This document shows positions 6,526 to 15,852 of a DNA stretch of 18,748 bases, piece after piece. Source of the stretch: Ectopseudomonas composti. Its GTDB lineage: Bacteria; Pseudomonadota; Gammaproteobacteria; Pseudomonadales; Pseudomonadaceae. A model generated the notes under the pieces. That model made no database searches. It was not told where the DNA came from and saw only the letters and a list, made by a program, of their open reading frames with translations. Made by a program: the position numbers and the translations under genes. The stretch's first letter is position 1, and each line of letters starts with the position of its first letter. Location of the stretch: positions 1-18,748 of the forward strand of contig CAMPIF010000024.1 in assembly GCA_946886245.1 (NCBI GenBank). Direction: 5' to 3'.

Positions 6526-8628
6526 TCAGAACTCGACGCTGGCCGACAGGCGCACTTCGCGTGGCTCGCCCACTGCAACGCGTAGATTGCCGCCGCTGGA
6601 GGAGTAGTAACGCTCGTCGAACAGGTTGCGTACGTTCAGCTGCAGGCGGGTCTTTTCGCCGAGCAGTTGGCTGTCCCAGCTGACGAAGGCATCGGCCACG
6701 GTGTAGCTGTCCAGCCAGAATGTGTTGGCGTTGTCGCCGGCACGCTCACCGACGTAACGGGCGCCGCCACCCAGTCGCCACTGACCCAACTCCTGGGGCA
6801 GATGCAGACGATGGACGAGGTAGAGGCTGCCGACATTGCGCGCGGCGTTGACCAGTTCGTTGCCTTCGTTGGCCGGGTCATCGAGGATTTCCGTATCGGT
6901 GTAGGCGTAGCTGCCAAGCAGTTCCCAGCGCTCGCTGAGGCGGCCGGTGATATCCAGCTCTACGCCGCGCGAACCGACCTTGCCTGCGGCTTCCGATACG
7001 GAATTGTTGGTAACTACGACGTTTTCCTTCTCGATATCGAACAGCGCCAGGCTGGCGCCGATACCTTGAGGCAGATCGAGTTTCACGCCCAGCTCGTAGC
7101 TGCGACCTTCTTCGGGATCGAATGCCTGGCCGGTATCGGTATCCGAGGCATTGGGCACGAAGGAGCGGCTGTAGTTACCGTAGAACGCCACCTGATCGTT
7201 CAATTGGAACACCAATCCGCCGAAGGGCAGGAAGGTGGTGTCTTGCCGGTCGGTGGTTGGCTTGTACAGCGCCCCTCGACCTTGCCCGACCAACTGCTCG
7301 AAGCGCTGGTAACGGCCGCCAAGCACCAGAATCCACTGCTCGTTCAAGTGCCAGTTGTCTTTCACGTAAAGTGAGCGCGAATGCAGTTCGTCGCGGCGAT
7401 CGCTCTGTGACAGATTGAGCAGGGTGGGTGCGGCAAGGTTGCCGTAGACCGGGTTGTAGATGTTGAAGCCGCCGACAGCCGGGCCGCGCCAGGTATCGCC
7501 ACGAAAGTTGTCGACGCGTTCTGTGTCTGCACCAATCAGCAGATCATGGCGCTGACCGAATAGCGTGGCCTTGCCGATCCAGTCCCAGGCCAGATATTGG
7601 GTCTGGTTGTCATGCTCGCTACCATCGGAGCGGCGGCTGAGCGCGCCTGTAGTGGCATTCAGAGCGTTGGGGCGAGCTTCGGCATAGTCGTAGCGCTCGT
7701 TGTTCCAGCCGTAGGTGAGGCGGCTCGACCAGTCGGCGCTGAGCTGGTACTCGGCAGTAGCCGTGAGCAGTTCATCGATACCTTCAGCCTTGGACCAGTG
7801 CTCGCTGAAACGGTCGTTATAGGAAACCTTGGCCGGCTTGCCGTTGATGATCACCGTGCCTCGATCCACCGGGCTGCTGTATTCCTTGTATTCGTAGGCG
7901 ATGTTGAGGCGCAGACGTTCGCCTTCCCAGCTCAGCGAGGGCGCGATCAGGCTGTGCTCTTCTTCGCCGAAGTTACGCCAATAATCTTCGTGCTGACGCT
8001 CGGCAACCAGGCGAAAGGCCAGGCCGCTATCGGCAATTGGGCCGGTAACGTCGACTGCCAGGCTGCCTCCGCCGAAGCTGGAGCTGTCCGCGCTCAGTTG
8101 CGTGCCCCATTGGTACTGCGGTTTCTTGCTGATGACGTTGATCAGGCCACCCGGTTCCAGGGCACCATAAAGCAGCGACGCCGGCCCCTTGAGCACTTCC
8201 ACTCGTTCGGTGGTGGCGCTGAAGTTGCGTGAGAGGCTGGAGCGAATGCCGTCACGGAGGATCGACCCGTCGGCGTTGGCACCAAAGCCGCGCTTGACGA
8301 AACCGTCCTGAGTGCCAGCCAGTGTGTTGCTCTGGGTCATGCCACTGACGAACTTCATCGCATCGTCCAGCGATCTGACCTGGAAATCCTCGATGGTCTG
8401 CGGCGTCACCACCTGTACTGATTGGGCCTCATCCTTGAGTGCGACGGAGGATTTGCTTGCCGTGCTGGCGCGCCTGGCCTGGTAGCCATCTTCTTCCAGG
8501 GTGGGCTTGGCGACCACTTCCTGGCTGGGCAGCTCCAGCTCCTGGGCCAGCAGTTGACCGGCTGGAAGCAGGCAAAGGGTAAGCAGAGTGGCGCATCGGC
8601 TACTCAAGAAAGGGCGGGTAGATTTCAT
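6526..8628 (-). CDS. TonB-dependent siderophore receptor
   Basis: Outer-membrane receptor (700 aa) of the TonB-dependent siderophore class, importing a ferric siderophore with energy from TonB-ExbB-ExbD. Signal peptide 1-28 (cut after LLA), then a TonB-box-like SQEVVAK near 35-41. The plug includes PQTIEDF, FVKRGFG and the signature VEVLKGPASLLYGALEPGGL, ending at INVISKKPQ. The rest is a predicted 22-strand barrel with RYVGER and NLFDERYY near the C-terminus and terminal Phe (SASVEF), as outer-membrane barrels require. No N-terminal signalling domain is present, so no sigma/anti-sigma surface signalling is expected. The ATG at 8628 lies about 20 bp from a Fur operator. The ligand is not identifiable; a hydroxamate type is a guess. 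Confidence 0.94.
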   Translation of the reverse strand: MKSTRPFLSSRCATLLTLCLLPAGQLLAQELELPSQEVVAKPTLEEDGYQARRASTASKSSVALKDEAQSVQVVTPQTIEDFQVRSLDDAMKFVSGMTQSNTLAGTQDGFVKRGFGANADGSILRDGIRSSLSRNFSATTERVEVLKGPASLLYGALEPGGLINVISKKPQYQWGTQLSADSSSFGGGSLAVDVTGPIADSGLAFRLVAERQHEDYWRNFGEEEHSLIAPSLSWEGERLRLNIAYEYKEYSSPVDRGTVIINGKPAKVSYNDRFSEHWSKAEGIDELLTATAEYQLSADWSSRLTYGWNNERYDYAEARPNALNATTGALSRRSDGSEHDNQTQYLAWDWIGKATLFGQRHDLLIGADTERVDNFRGDTWRGPAVGGFNIYNPVYGNLAAPTLLNLSQSDRRDELHSRSLYVKDNWHLNEQWILVLGGRYQRFEQLVGQGRGALYKPTTDRQDTTFLPFGGLVFQLNDQVAFYGNYSRSFVPNASDTDTGQAFDPEEGRSYELGVKLDLPQGIGASLALFDIEKENVVVTNNSVSEAAGKVGSRGVELDITGRLSERWELLGSYAYTDTEILDDPANEGNELVNAARNVGSLYLVHRLHLPQELGQWRLGGGARYVGERAGDNANTFWLDSYTVADAFVSWDSQLLGEKTRLQLNVRNLFDERYYSSSGGNLRVAVGEPREVRLSASVEF

Positions 8629-8647
8629 TTGGCACTCAAGTGCAGAT

Positions 8648-8680
8648 GTTTTTGAGAATCATTATTTTATGATTTTCAAA
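8648..8680 (-). promoter_or_regulatory. Fur operator of the siderophore receptor
   Basis: GTTTTTGAGAATCATTATT (8648-8666) matches the 19-bp Fur consensus GATAATGATAATCATTATC at 14 positions by my count. It is part of a 30-bp inverted repeat with arms TTTGAGAATCAT (8651-8662) and ATGATTTTCAAA (8669-8680), one mismatch, so two overlapping Fur sites are likely. A -10-like TAAAAT (minus strand, 8669-8664) lies inside, about 36 bp before the receptor start, so Fur-Fe2+ binding would block the promoter. Confidence 0.85.
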
Positions 8681-8708
8681 GCATGACTGCCTAGAGGCAT
8701 ACTTTGCA

Positions 8709-10242
<1,534 letters not shown>

Positions 10243-10243
<1 letters not shown>

Positions 10244-10383
10244 AAGATCGATTTGACGCTGCTGCGCCTGAGCATGCAGCGTTGGAGAAAAACTCGAGAT
10301 GCTCATTTGCTTCAGCAAGCTCCGCTCTCTCGTTTTTCTGCGCCTTGCCAGTTCGTCGCTCGCGACGCGGCAAATCGATTTTT
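10243..10383. repeat. Near-symmetrical palindromic element in the guaB-guaA spacer
   Basis: Terminal arms AAAGATCGATTTG (10243-10255) and CAAATCGATTTTT (10371-10383) pair with one G-T wobble and extend by CGC/GCG after one mismatch. The exact centre is the tetraloop TTCA (10311-10314) on TTGC/GCAA. Between them AGAAAAAC (10286-10293) pairs with GTTTTTCT (10332-10339), followed by GAGA/TCTC. Two side hairpins are ACGCTGC/GCAGCGT (10256-10282) and CGTCG-CTCG-CGACG (10354-10367). It begins on the last base of the guaB stop. It could be a miniature inverted-repeat element or a multi-branched RNA in the guaBA transcript. No coding potential is evident. Confidence 0.6.
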
Positions 10384-10397
10384 ACAATGTATGAATA

Positions 10398-10421
10398 ACG
10401 GGGCTGTTCGATCAGCCCCGT
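10398..10421 (+). promoter_or_regulatory. Stem-loop in the guaA leader
   Basis: ACGGGGCTG (10398-10406) and CAGCCCCGT (10413-10421) form a 9-bp perfect stem with loop TTCGAT. It ends 30 nt before the guaA ATG. No T-tract follows (GTCATTTG), so it is more likely a leader structure, an RNA-processing barrier or a weak attenuator than an efficient terminator. A -10-like TACAAT (10383-10388) lies just ahead, with only a poor -35 at 17 bp. Confidence 0.5.
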
Positions 10422-10451
10422 GTCATTTGTGAATACCTACGAGAGACGGCC

Positions 10452-12029
10452 ATGGCCCACGACATTCACGCCCACCGCATCCTCATTCTGGACTTCGGTT
10501 CCCAGTACACCCAACTGATCGCCCGCCGCGTGCGCGAGATCGGCGTCTATTGCGAGCTGCACCCCTGGGACATGAGCGACGAGGACATCCGCGCCTTCGC
10601 TCCGCGCGGCATCATCCTCGCCGGTGGCCCGGAGTCGGTGCACGAAGCAGGTAGTCCGCGCGCGCCGCAAGCGGTGTTCGACCTGAACGTGCCGGTGCTG
10701 GGCATCTGCTACGGCATGCAGACCATGGCCGAGCAGCTTGGCGGCAAGGTGGAAGGTTCCGACCTGCGTGAATTCGGCTACGCCCGTGTCGACGTGGTCG
10801 GCAAGAGCCAGCTGCTGGCCGGCATCGAAGACCATGTCGACGCCGACGGTGTGCTCGGTCTCGACGTGTGGATGAGCCACGGCGACAAGGTCACCCGTCT
10901 GCCGGAAGGCTTCCACATCCTCGCCAGCACCCCGAGCTGCCCGATCGCCGCCATGTGCGACGACACTCGCCACTACTACGGCGTGCAGTTCCACCCGGAA
11001 GTGACTCACACCAAGCAGGGCGGTCGCATCCTGTCGCGCTTCGTGCTGGAAGTCAGCGGCTGCGAAGCCCTGTGGACCCCGGCCAACATCGTCGAAGACG
11101 CCATCGCTGCGGTACGCGCCCAGGTCGGCGACGCCAACGTGCTGCTCGGCCTGTCCGGCGGTGTCGACTCCTCCGTGGTCGCCGCCCTGCTGCACAAGGC
11201 CATTGGCGATCAACTGACCTGCGTGTTCGTCGACAACGGTCTGCTGCGTCTGCACGAAGGCGACCAGGTCATGGCCATGTTCGCCGAGAACATGGGCGTC
11301 AAGGTGATCCGTGCCGATGCCGAAGAGCAGTTCCTCGGCAACCTGGCCGGTGAGTCCGACCCGGAGAAGAAGCGCAAGATCATCGGTCGCACCTTCATCG
11401 ACGTGTTCGATGCACAGGCCAGCAAGCTGGACAACATCCAGTTCCTTGCCCAGGGCACCATCTACCCGGACGTGATCGAGTCGGCTGGCGCCAAGAGCGG
11501 CAAGGCCCACGTGATCAAGAGCCACCACAACGTCGGTGGCCTGCCGGAGGAAATGAACCTCAAGCTGGTCGAACCGCTGCGTGAACTGTTCAAGGACGAA
11601 GTGCGCAAGATCGGTCTGGAACTGGGCCTGCCCTACGACATGGTCTACCGCCACCCGTTCCCGGGTCCGGGCCTGGGCGTGCGCATCCTCGGTGAAGTGA
11701 AGAAGGAATACGCCGACATCCTGCGCCGTGCCGACCACATCTTCATCGAAGAACTGCGCAAGGCCGACTGGTACCACAAGACCAGTCAGGCATTCGTGGT
11801 GTTCCAGCCGGTGAAATCGGTTGGTGTCGTCGGTGATGGCCGCCGCTACGCCTGGGTCGTCGCCCTGCGCGCGGTGGAAACCGTCGACTTCATGACCGCT
11901 CGCTGGGCGCACCTGCCTTACGAGCTGCTGGAGACCGTCAGCGGCCGCATCATCAACGAAATCGAAGGCATCTCCCGTGTCACCTACGACGTGTCGAGCA
12001 AGCCGCCAGCGACCATCGAGTGGGAATGA
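10452..12029 (+). CDS. guaA: GMP synthase (glutamine-hydrolysing)
   Basis: Cytoplasmic GMP synthetase (525 aa, same length as the E. coli enzyme), converting XMP, ATP and glutamine to GMP. The N-terminal class I glutamine amidotransferase domain (about 1-205) has the triad C86 (LGICYGMQ), H181 and E183 (QFHPEV). The ATP-pyrophosphatase domain has the PP-loop SGGVDSS at 235-241. The C-terminal dimerisation/XMP-binding domain contains [12 protein letters not shown] and ends with [12 protein letters not shown] at 10452 has GAGAG 6 nt upstream. It follows guaB, likely in one operon but separated by the palindromic element and a leader hairpin, and ends at a strong terminator. Confidence 0.98.
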   Translation: MAHDIHAHRILILDFGSQYTQLIARRVREIGVYCELHPWDMSDEDIRAFAPRGIILAGGPESVHEAGSPRAPQAVFDLNVPVLGICYGMQTMAEQLGGKVEGSDLREFGYARVDVVGKSQLLAGIEDHVDADGVLGLDVWMSHGDKVTRLPEGFHILASTPSCPIAAMCDDTRHYYGVQFHPEVTHTKQGGRILSRFVLEVSGCEALWTPANIVEDAIAAVRAQVGDANVLLGLSGGVDSSVVAALLHKAIGDQLTCVFVDNGLLRLHEGDQVMAMFAENMGVKVIRADAEEQFLGNLAGESDPEKKRKIIGRTFIDVFDAQASKLDNIQFLAQGTIYPDVIESAGAKSGKAHVIKSHHNVGGLPEEMNLKLVEPLRELFKDEVRKIGLELGLPYDMVYRHPFPGPGLGVRILGEVKKEYADILRRADHIFIEELRKADWYHKTSQAFVVFQPVKSVGVVGDGRRYAWVVALRAVETVDFMTARWAHLPYELLETVSGRIINEIEGISRVTYDVSSKPPATIEWE

Positions 12030-12059
12030 TGCCCCTCCGCGCGTAGCTTCTGCGTGACG

Positions 12060-12091
12060 AAACCCCGGCCCTGGTGCCGGGGTTTTGTTTT
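12060..12091 (+). terminator. Rho-independent terminator of guaA
   Basis: AAACCCCGGC (12060-12069) pairs with GCCGGGGTTT (12076-12085) around loop CCTGGT, followed by TGTTTTTA. This 10-bp GC-rich stem and T-tract begin 30 nt after the guaA stop. Confidence 0.9.
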
Positions 12092-12174
12092 TAGGCCTTG
12101 TGTGGCGTGCTTTCTGTCGCCTGCGGAAAGCCATGGCTAGGTTGGGTTTTCATTTCCTTGAAAAGGACGCGTCC

Positions 12175-12291
12175 ATGCCCTGCGACTCGCTACCTGCCTG
12201 GTGTTCGTGCACTTTGCTGACGGCGCTGCTGTTGTTCCTGGCGCCCTGCGCTCCGATCAAGCAATTGAGGTGGGGCGCGCCTGGTGCATAA
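12175..12291 (+). CDS. Candidate small membrane protein, 38 aa
   Basis: A short ORF beginning MPCDSLPAWCSCTLL and ending RWGAPGA. It has a textbook ribosome site, AAAAGGA, ending 7 nt before the ATG. A hydrophobic core (CTLLTALLLFLAPC) could form one membrane helix, and there are four cysteines, three of them before or within the start of that core. It lies between the guaA terminator and the second siderophore receptor and could be a leader peptide or small accessory protein of that receptor. I recognise no family. The reading frame is open for some 30 codons upstream too, so chance cannot be excluded. Confidence 0.35.
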   Translation: MPCDSLPAWCSCTLLTALLLFLAPCAPIKQLRWGAPGA

Positions 12292-12321
12292 CTGGCTCAA
12301 TATCAAGAGATATGAGTAAAT

Positions 12322-12340
12322 CTATATGTAAGTCATTATC
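12322..12340 (+). promoter_or_regulatory. Probable Fur site of the second receptor
   Basis: CTATATGTAAGTCATTATC (12322-12340) matches the 19-bp Fur consensus at 12 positions, including a perfect right half TCATTATC. It lies about 115 bp before the receptor start in an A/T-rich stretch. It is weaker than the site at 8648 but in the right context. Confidence 0.5.
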
Positions 12341-12455
12341 GTTTTGATCTGTGTTTTCTGCTATGTTTGCCGCCGCCAACCAGGCGGCATCGCCACCATA
12401 GAAAGATGACAGGGCAGGCCGCCGACACGCCTCTTAACCGATAAGGACCATGAGC

Positions 12456-14579
12456 ATGACCGATAGTAAGAACGGGGTTCTCGATACACGAGCGCCCTGG
12501 CGGCGCGTTGCCAGCGTTGCCCTGTTTTGCACGCCGCTGGTGGCTGCGCCTCTATACGTTCAGGCACAAGAGGCAGGCGCTGGCGCAGAGGATGAACCCT
12601 TCCGCCTCGCGCCGATTATCGTCAACGCCAAGGCCTCGGCAGGTGATGATGCCAGCTCGGTGGTTGCTCAGGAGCTCTGGGTCGGCGGCAAGGTCGCTAC
12701 CAGTATCCTCAATACCCCGGCTTCGGTTTCCGTGGTGACCCAGAAGGAAATCGAGCAGCGCAGCGTCAACACTACAGAAGAACTCCTGCAGTACACGCCA
12801 GGCGTGATCACCGACTTCTACGGCAGCGATGACCGCAACGACTACTTCAAGATTCGTGGCTTCCAGGCGACCACCTACCGCGACGGTTTGACACTGAGCT
12901 CCATGCGCGGTGTTCGCGAGGACCCGTTCGCCTTCGAGCGCGTTGAAATTCTGCGGGGCGCCAACTCCACGCTGTTTGGCGCGGCCGACCCGGGTGGTTC
13001 GGTGAACTTCGTGACCAAGAAGCCGCGCTTCGAGCAGTTCGGCCAGGTCTATGGCACCTACGGTTCCTTCAACCACAAGGAAACCGGCATCGACGTTGGC
13101 GATGTGCTGAATGCGGATAAGACCCTGGCTTATCGTTTCACCGGCAAGTTCCAGGACAGTGATCGTGAGTATGATCACTCTCAGGACGACAATCAGCTCC
13201 TCATGGGCGGGCTGACCTGGGCGCCGACGGCCTATACCTCGGCAACGCTTGTCGTGGATCACCTCAAGACCAAGAGCACCCCCAACAGTGGCGGTTACCC
13301 GACAGACAGGGAATATGACCGCGATGAGTTCTTCGGTGAGCCGGGCTACAACTTCCACGATGTGGAACGCACCAATATCAGTGGTAGTTTCAGTCACGAT
13401 TTTGACAACGGTTTCATCCTGCGCAGCAACCTGCGGTACAGCGAGCTGACGGATGATTTTGCTTACCTGTACCTGAGCGGCACAGGAGCAGGAACGCTGC
13501 GCGATCGTGATGCTTTTGGCACCGATACCGATGCCGAGCAGGTCAACGGCAATCTGATGCTGCAGTACGATGCCCGTTTCGAAAATATCGACAGCAGCAC
13601 CATGGTGGGGGTGGAGTACGGCGACTCTACAACGGACGCCAGCTCTATCTACACCCGAGCAACGCCCATTGATATTGCCAACCCGGTCTACAGCGGTGCT
13701 CCAGCTGGACTGTCGCCCTACCTTGTTCAGCGCCGGGATTACACCACCAAGTCGGTATTCCTGCAGCAGAACCTGTCGTTCTACGACCGCGTTATCGTGA
13801 CTGCAGGCGTGCGCAACGATTCGATGGATCTTGCGGAGACGAACAAGCTCACCTCAACCAAAACCTCGGATAGTTTTTCTGAAAACACTTTCCGCGGTGC
13901 GCTGACCTATATCGTCACTGACGAGGTTTCGACCTATGTCAGCATGGTGGAATCCGTTTCTCCGCCGGAAATCGGCGTCACTCCGAAGCGGGGCAAGCAG
14001 TATGAAATAGGCGCGAAGTATTCACCTGCAGATATGAATGCGCTCTTTTCTGCCGCCATCTATGACCTGACTCAGGAAAATGTCTCCATTGCCGTTGTCG
14101 TGCCCGGCGTCGGTATTCAGCGGCAGACGGTGGGTGAGACGAGGGTGCGAGGTCTGGATCTGGAGGCCAAGGCCGAGCTGACCGAGCACCTGAGCCTGGT
14201 CGGCGGTTACTCCTACATGGCGTCGGATGTACTTCGCGGTTCGCTGTGGGATGGCACGTCTCTCAAAGGCAATGAATTTGAAGTCACGCCACGGCATAGC
14301 GCTTCACTCTGGGGCTACTACAGTGTGCCGGGCACGAAGGTGAGCGTAGGTCTGGGTGCTCGCTACATTGGTGAATACTATTTTGCTGCGGCCAACACCG
14401 ATAAGAGCGATGCCGCAACAGTGTTCGACGCCGCCTTCACCTACAACATCGTCAAGGGCACGGATCTGGCTCTGAACGTCAGCAATCTGCTGGATGAGCA
14501 GCACGTGGTCGGCTCCGGTACGGCTGACTACTACAACCCGGGCCGTGAGGTTACCGCCAAGCTGAGCTACAGCTGGTAA
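12456..14579 (+). CDS. TonB-dependent siderophore receptor (second)
   Basis: Outer-membrane TonB-dependent ferric-siderophore receptor, 707 aa. A signal peptide with a long charged N-region ends near VQA (35-37). A TonB-box-like RLAPIIVNA follows at about 50-58. The plug includes PASVSVVTQKEI, YFKIRGF and VEILRGANSTLFGAADPGGS, ending FVTKKPR. The barrel ends with NLLDEQHVV and a terminal Trp (LSYSW), an accepted aromatic end. I prefer the ATG at 12456 because AAGGA ends 8 nt before it; the in-frame ATG at 12450 has only 2 nt. It carries no N-terminal signalling domain. Compared with the neighbours, the second half uses many A/T-ending codons, which suggests a different origin. A Fur-like site lies upstream. 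Confidence 0.94.
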   Translation: MTDSKNGVLDTRAPWRRVASVALFCTPLVAAPLYVQAQEAGAGAEDEPFRLAPIIVNAKASAGDDASSVVAQELWVGGKVATSILNTPASVSVVTQKEIEQRSVNTTEELLQYTPGVITDFYGSDDRNDYFKIRGFQATTYRDGLTLSSMRGVREDPFAFERVEILRGANSTLFGAADPGGSVNFVTKKPRFEQFGQVYGTYGSFNHKETGIDVGDVLNADKTLAYRFTGKFQDSDREYDHSQDDNQLLMGGLTWAPTAYTSATLVVDHLKTKSTPNSGGYPTDREYDRDEFFGEPGYNFHDVERTNISGSFSHDFDNGFILRSNLRYSELTDDFAYLYLSGTGAGTLRDRDAFGTDTDAEQVNGNLMLQYDARFENIDSSTMVGVEYGDSTTDASSIYTRATPIDIANPVYSGAPAGLSPYLVQRRDYTTKSVFLQQNLSFYDRVIVTAGVRNDSMDLAETNKLTSTKTSDSFSENTFRGALTYIVTDEVSTYVSMVESVSPPEIGVTPKRGKQYEIGAKYSPADMNALFSAAIYDLTQENVSIAVVVPGVGIQRQTVGETRVRGLDLEAKAELTEHLSLVGGYSYMASDVLRGSLWDGTSLKGNEFEVTPRHSASLWGYYSVPGTKVSVGLGARYIGEYYFAAANTDKSDAATVFDAAFTYNIVKGTDLALNVSNLLDEQHVVGSGTADYYNPGREVTAKLSYSW

Positions 14580-14645
14580 GTCGGCCCAGGCGCCTGGACG
14601 GGGTCAGTAGCCATTGGTTGACATTGGCTTCAGGGCTCAATGAAG

Positions 14646-14668
14646 AAACCGGCTTCGGCCGGTTTTTT
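14646..14668 (+). terminator. Rho-independent terminator of the second receptor
   Basis: AAACCGGC (14646-14653) and GCCGGTTT (14658-14665) form an 8-bp stem on the stable TTCG tetraloop, with six T in a row ending at 14668. It lies between convergent genes and starts with A-rich bases on the other strand, so it may work both ways. Confidence 0.9.
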
Positions 14669-14683
14669 CATGGCTGCATGCTT

Positions 14684-15199
14684 TCAGTGTGGCAGCAGAG
14701 ACAGCGTGACGGTGAGTGCGAACAGGCTCAGGCTCAGTAAGCTGATCAGCAGCAGGCGTCTGTCATTCTGAATCTGGCTGGTGAGTATCGCCTTGCGCAG
14801 GCGCCAGTCGCAGGCAATCGTGACCCAGCGTTTTTCCAGCAGCTGGCGCCAATCTTCATCGCTTAGCCAGCAGGCGATGTGGTGTGCCGGTAAATCCAGC
14901 GCAGGGAACAACTCCTCGCACGTCAACGGGCCCAGGGATACCTGAAAGCGCTGACCGTGACGCTCGCAATCGAGTTCAAGGCGGATTTGCGGGCGGGTAT
15001 CCTGGACGTGAATGTCTTCAGGATCAGGTGTGAATACTTCGTAGGACGTGATTTGCGCCGTGCCTGGACGCAACAAGGCTCTGCGGATTTTTTCCCAGAG
15101 CAGTCGCATAAGTTTGTAAGAGGCCCAGGCGGAAAAGGCGAAAAGCAGCAGGCTGATCAGCCATAGTAGGCCGCCGAGCACGATGAATAGCACTATCAC
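14684..15199 (-). CDS. Hypothetical membrane protein, 171 aa
   Basis: Not recognised. A long N-terminal hydrophobic segment (VLFIVLGGLLWLISLLLFAFSAW, ~3-26) is followed by a basic stretch (KIRRALLRPGTAQ). A soluble domain of about 115 residues includes IRLELDCERHGQRFQVSLG and LSDEDWRQLLEKRWVTIACDW. A second hydrophobic helix (LLLISLLSLSLFALTVTLSLL) is at the C-terminus. The positive-inside pattern suggests that both ends lie near the membrane with the middle in the cytoplasm. The start is GTG at 15199, with AGGG 8 nt upstream. It begins 2 bp after the stop of the preceding gene, so the two are surely cotranscribed and may act together. No enzyme motif is visible. Confidence 0.78.
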   Translation of the reverse strand: MIVLFIVLGGLLWLISLLLFAFSAWASYKLMRLLWEKIRRALLRPGTAQITSYEVFTPDPEDIHVQDTRPQIRLELDCERHGQRFQVSLGPLTCEELFPALDLPAHHIACWLSDEDWRQLLEKRWVTIACDWRLRKAILTSQIQNDRRLLLISLLSLSLFALTVTLSLLPH

Positions 15200-15201
15200 G
15201 C

Positions 15202-15672
15202 TCAGAACCCTGTAAGCAGTGTCGGCGCGGCTTCCCAGATGAGGTAGCCCATGATCATCAGCATGATTGCGGCGAAGGGCGAAGCGGCGCTTGGGGCTTC
15301 GGGGGAGGCATCGGCCGGGTTCGCTTTGGGAACGTATAGGAGAAAGGTTCCTTCCTGCTGGTTGAGCTCGACATGCTCTTGGTTGAGCACGAGATGCTCC
15401 ACGTCGTAGGTGTGTTGTTCGTACTCGTAACGCAGGCGATAGACGGGCTTGAGGCTGACCATTGTGTTTTTGCCAACGCTGATGCGTGCGTTGACGAGCT
15501 TTTGATCGATGATCGCCGCTTTTACGATGTCGTGTGGGCGGCTCAGTCGGTAGCAGTCAGTCCAGATCATTTCCCCAAACGCAGCCATGAGCCCGATCCA
15601 CATGAGCAGGAGCATGGGGGTTATCGCCACCATCATGATTGCCAAGGGGGCGTCGAAGAAGAAACTGTCCAT
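15202..15672 (-). CDS. DUF3592-like membrane protein, 156 aa
   Basis: A small membrane protein with a hydrophobic segment at ~10-34 (LAIMMVAITPMLLLMWIGLMAAF), a soluble beta-rich middle and a second hydrophobic helix near the C-terminus (FAAIMLMIMGYLIWEA). The middle, VSLKPVYRLRYEYEQHTYD followed by EGTFLLYVPKANPADA, has the pattern of DUF3592 proteins (a V-x-Y-x-Y strand pair, then G-x-x-x-x-x-Y-x-P-x-NP). The function of that family is unknown. ATG at 15672 has no good ribosome site close by. It is first of a two-gene minus-strand unit and is divergent from the multicopper oxidase. TAGAAT (minus strand, 15711-15706) could be its -10. Confidence 0.8.
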   Translation of the reverse strand: MDSFFFDAPLAIMMVAITPMLLLMWIGLMAAFGEMIWTDCYRLSRPHDIVKAAIIDQKLVNARISVGKNTMVSLKPVYRLRYEYEQHTYDVEHLVLNQEHVELNQQEGTFLLYVPKANPADASPEAPSAASPFAAIMLMIMGYLIWEAAPTLLTGF

Positions 15673-15709
15673 GTTCTGGTGAGCGTTCCTGTGAAGTGCC
15701 CAGCGATTC

Positions 15710-15818
15710 TATACCGATCGGCGGTTTCCTATCTGGGCGGTATCTCGCACCTGGTGCCGCGGCAATTTGTCTTGCCGGGGCGCTCGTCTGGTCATCCATG
15801 AAAATGAGAAGATACCGC
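15710..15818. promoter_or_regulatory. Repeated ATACCG motif in the divergent spacer before the copper oxidase
   Basis: ATACCG occurs at 15711-15716, as GCGGTATC (reverse) at 15737-15744, and as GATACCGC at 15811-15818. The last two are exact 8-bp reverse complements. The palindrome CCGATCGG at 15714-15721 overlaps the first. The repeats sit in the 180-bp spacer that must hold both divergent promoters, so they may be operator half-sites. I cannot name a regulator. Confidence 0.3.
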
Positions 15819-15852
15819 AATTGAGTATGCCCGCAGATTGCCGAGGATGAAG

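Larger units (their letters stand above)
12092..12449. other. 358-bp spacer between guaA and the second receptor
   Basis: This stretch holds the candidate small ORF (12175-12291), a dyad CTC(A)ATATC-AAGA-GATATGAG at 12296-12316, a probable Fur site (12322-12340), a leader hairpin TGCCGCC/GGCGGCA (12368-12389) and the AAGGA ribosome site of the receptor (12443-12447). From about 12295 to 12365 it is clearly A/T-rich compared with the rest of the window, as expected of a promoter region, but I cannot pick a convincing -35/-10 pair. Confidence 0.5.

Noticed and set aside
10437..12134. 565-codon open frame antisense to guaA
   Set aside because: Same reverse-strand artefact of GC-rich codon use; guaA has every catalytic residue on the plus strand.
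12092..12174. Longer version of the small ORF starting near 12085
   Set aside because: It would begin inside the guaA terminator without a ribosome site. The ATG at 12175 has an excellent one.
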